Positions 6,085 to 6,577 of a stretch of 6,577 bases of DNA are shown in pieces (positions within the stretch are counted from its first letter, which is position 1; each line of letters begins with the position of its first letter). Source of the stretch: Bacteroidota bacterium (GTDB taxonomy: Bacteria; Bacteroidota; Ignavibacteria; Ignavibacteriales; Melioribacteraceae); assembly GCA_021786655.1 (NCBI GenBank), contig JAJYMU010000190.1, positions 1-6,577 of the forward strand. Reading direction: 5' to 3'. The notes beneath the pieces were generated by a model. That model was given only the letters and a program-made list of their open reading frames with translations. It searched no databases and was not told the DNA's origin. Made by a program: the position numbers and the translations under genes.

Positions 6085-6577
6085 TTGTTCTTCTCTCCAA
6101 ACTCTTTCAGCTCTAAAAGTTTCTTCAGCGTTTTCCCGGATAGAATGGACTCTTCCGCAAGCGCGACGCATTCTTTCAAGTCGTCCGAAACACCGGCAAC
6201 TTTGAGCGCCAACGCAGTATTAGCAGCCACAACAAAATAACCGGGAGATTTTTCCCTGCCGGAAAATATTTTGTGAATTATCTCTGCGTTTTCTTTTGCC
6301 GTTCCGCCTTGTATATCACTTAATTGCAGCTTTGGAAAACCGAACGATTCATGCGTCAATTCGTAAATGTGAAACGAATTATTTTCGGCCGCTTCAATCA
6401 CATTCGTCGGATGAGTTAAGCTGACTTCATCAAATGAATTATTGGTGCAGAGGAAGCAGACTTTTTTCATCTCAAGAAATTTTACCGCTTCCGACATCAG
6501 TTTTGCGGTCGCATCATTGAACGTTCCGATTAATTGTCTTTTTGTTCCGGCAGGATTCGTCAACGGTCCCAGAATGT
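6081..6577 (-). CDS. trpD: Anthranilate phosphoribosyltransferase, C-terminal half (5' partial)
   Basis: About 165 residues are seen, ending at the TGA at 6083-6081; the N-terminal half lies beyond the right edge, since full TrpD has roughly 330-350 residues. The enzyme transfers phosphoribose from PRPP to anthranilate. The visible part opens with ILGPLTNPAG, the hallmark of the family, with the leading residues encoded right up to the window edge; the TTG at 6563 is therefore the Leu of this motif, not a start. The metal-binding acidic pair is kept as DEVSLT (about 48-53 of the numbering from that Leu). The preceding stretch reads CTNNSFDE where relatives usually have an HG-x-DGLDE-like loop. 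GGTAKENAEI (about 86-95) and the C-terminal VALAEESILSGKTLKKL helix region are typical of the family. The order trpD-trpC-trpF is the common one, with trpE/trpG expected further upstream. Confidence 0.93.
   Translation of the reverse strand, partial: ILGPLTNPAGTKRQLIGTFNDATAKLMSEAVKFLEMKKVCFLCTNNSFDEVSLTHPTNVIEAAENNSFHIYELTHESFGFPKLQLSDIQGGTAKENAEIIHKIFSGREKSPGYFVVAANTALALKVAGVSDDLKECVALAEESILSGKTLKKLLELKEFGEKNK
6093..6098 (-). promoter_or_regulatory. Ribosome binding site of trpC inside the end of trpD
   Basis: GGAGAG on the minus strand lies 8 nt before the trpC ATG at 6084 and decides this start over the in-frame ATG at 6171. It is embedded in the last codons of trpD, consistent with translational coupling through the ATGA overlap. 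Confidence 0.65.

Noticed and set aside
5290..6171. Longer trpC starting at 6171
   Set aside because: The extra 29 residues are trpD sequence in another frame; family N terminus, GGAGAG site and ATGA overlap all favour 6084.
6081..6563. TrpD starting at the TTG at 6563
   Set aside because: That TTG encodes the Leu of the conserved GPLTNPAG motif; the gene continues beyond the right edge.
1..6577. A novel defence, mobile or CRISPR-like system
   Set aside because: No repeats with spacers, transposase, integrase, tRNA or toxin-antitoxin pair was seen; the minus-strand block is ordinary amino-acid biosynthesis.
6084..6577. trp leader, attenuator or T-box
   Set aside because: The start of the operon is outside the window, so no leader can be judged.

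Overview
The window looks like a chromosomal fragment of a free-living bacterium of the Chlorobi/Ignavibacteria side of the FCB group. This placement is an inference. It rests on the moderate to low GC content, the outer-membrane beta-barrel with a Gram-negative signal peptide, the TTG start, the clear AAGGAG/GGAGA-type ribosome binding sites (usually weak in true Bacteroidetes) and the general flavour of the Trp proteins. No marker gene is present to prove it.

Layout. Positions 2-325 (+) hold the C-terminal end of a polytopic membrane protein, most likely a processive family 2 glycosyltransferase. Positions 388-1635 (+) encode an exported outer-membrane beta-barrel protein of no recognised family. 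A convergent junction of only 39 bp (1636-1674) separates it from a large minus-strand operon filling the rest of the window. Read in transcription order (right to left), that operon is trpD (C-terminal half, running off the right edge), trpC, trpF, a DAHP synthase gene (aroF/aroG type), trpB and trpA.

How the genes work together. The operon covers every step from anthranilate to tryptophan: TrpD adds phosphoribose, TrpF isomerises, TrpC closes the indole ring, and TrpA/TrpB make tryptophan from indole-glycerol phosphate and serine. It also carries the first committed enzyme of the shikimate pathway, so supply of the aromatic precursor is transcribed with its use for tryptophan. Anthranilate synthase (trpE/trpG) and the operon promoter or leader are not in the window and would be expected beyond the right edge. 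All five gene junctions overlap (4, 11, 7, 23 and 4 nt), so the block is probably translationally coupled. The genes appear intact, with the expected catalytic residues.

I found no RNA gene, mobile element, CRISPR array or clear repeat family. The least explained part is the beta-barrel protein and its possible link to the upstream glycosyltransferase. No gap without a gene exceeds about 60 bp.
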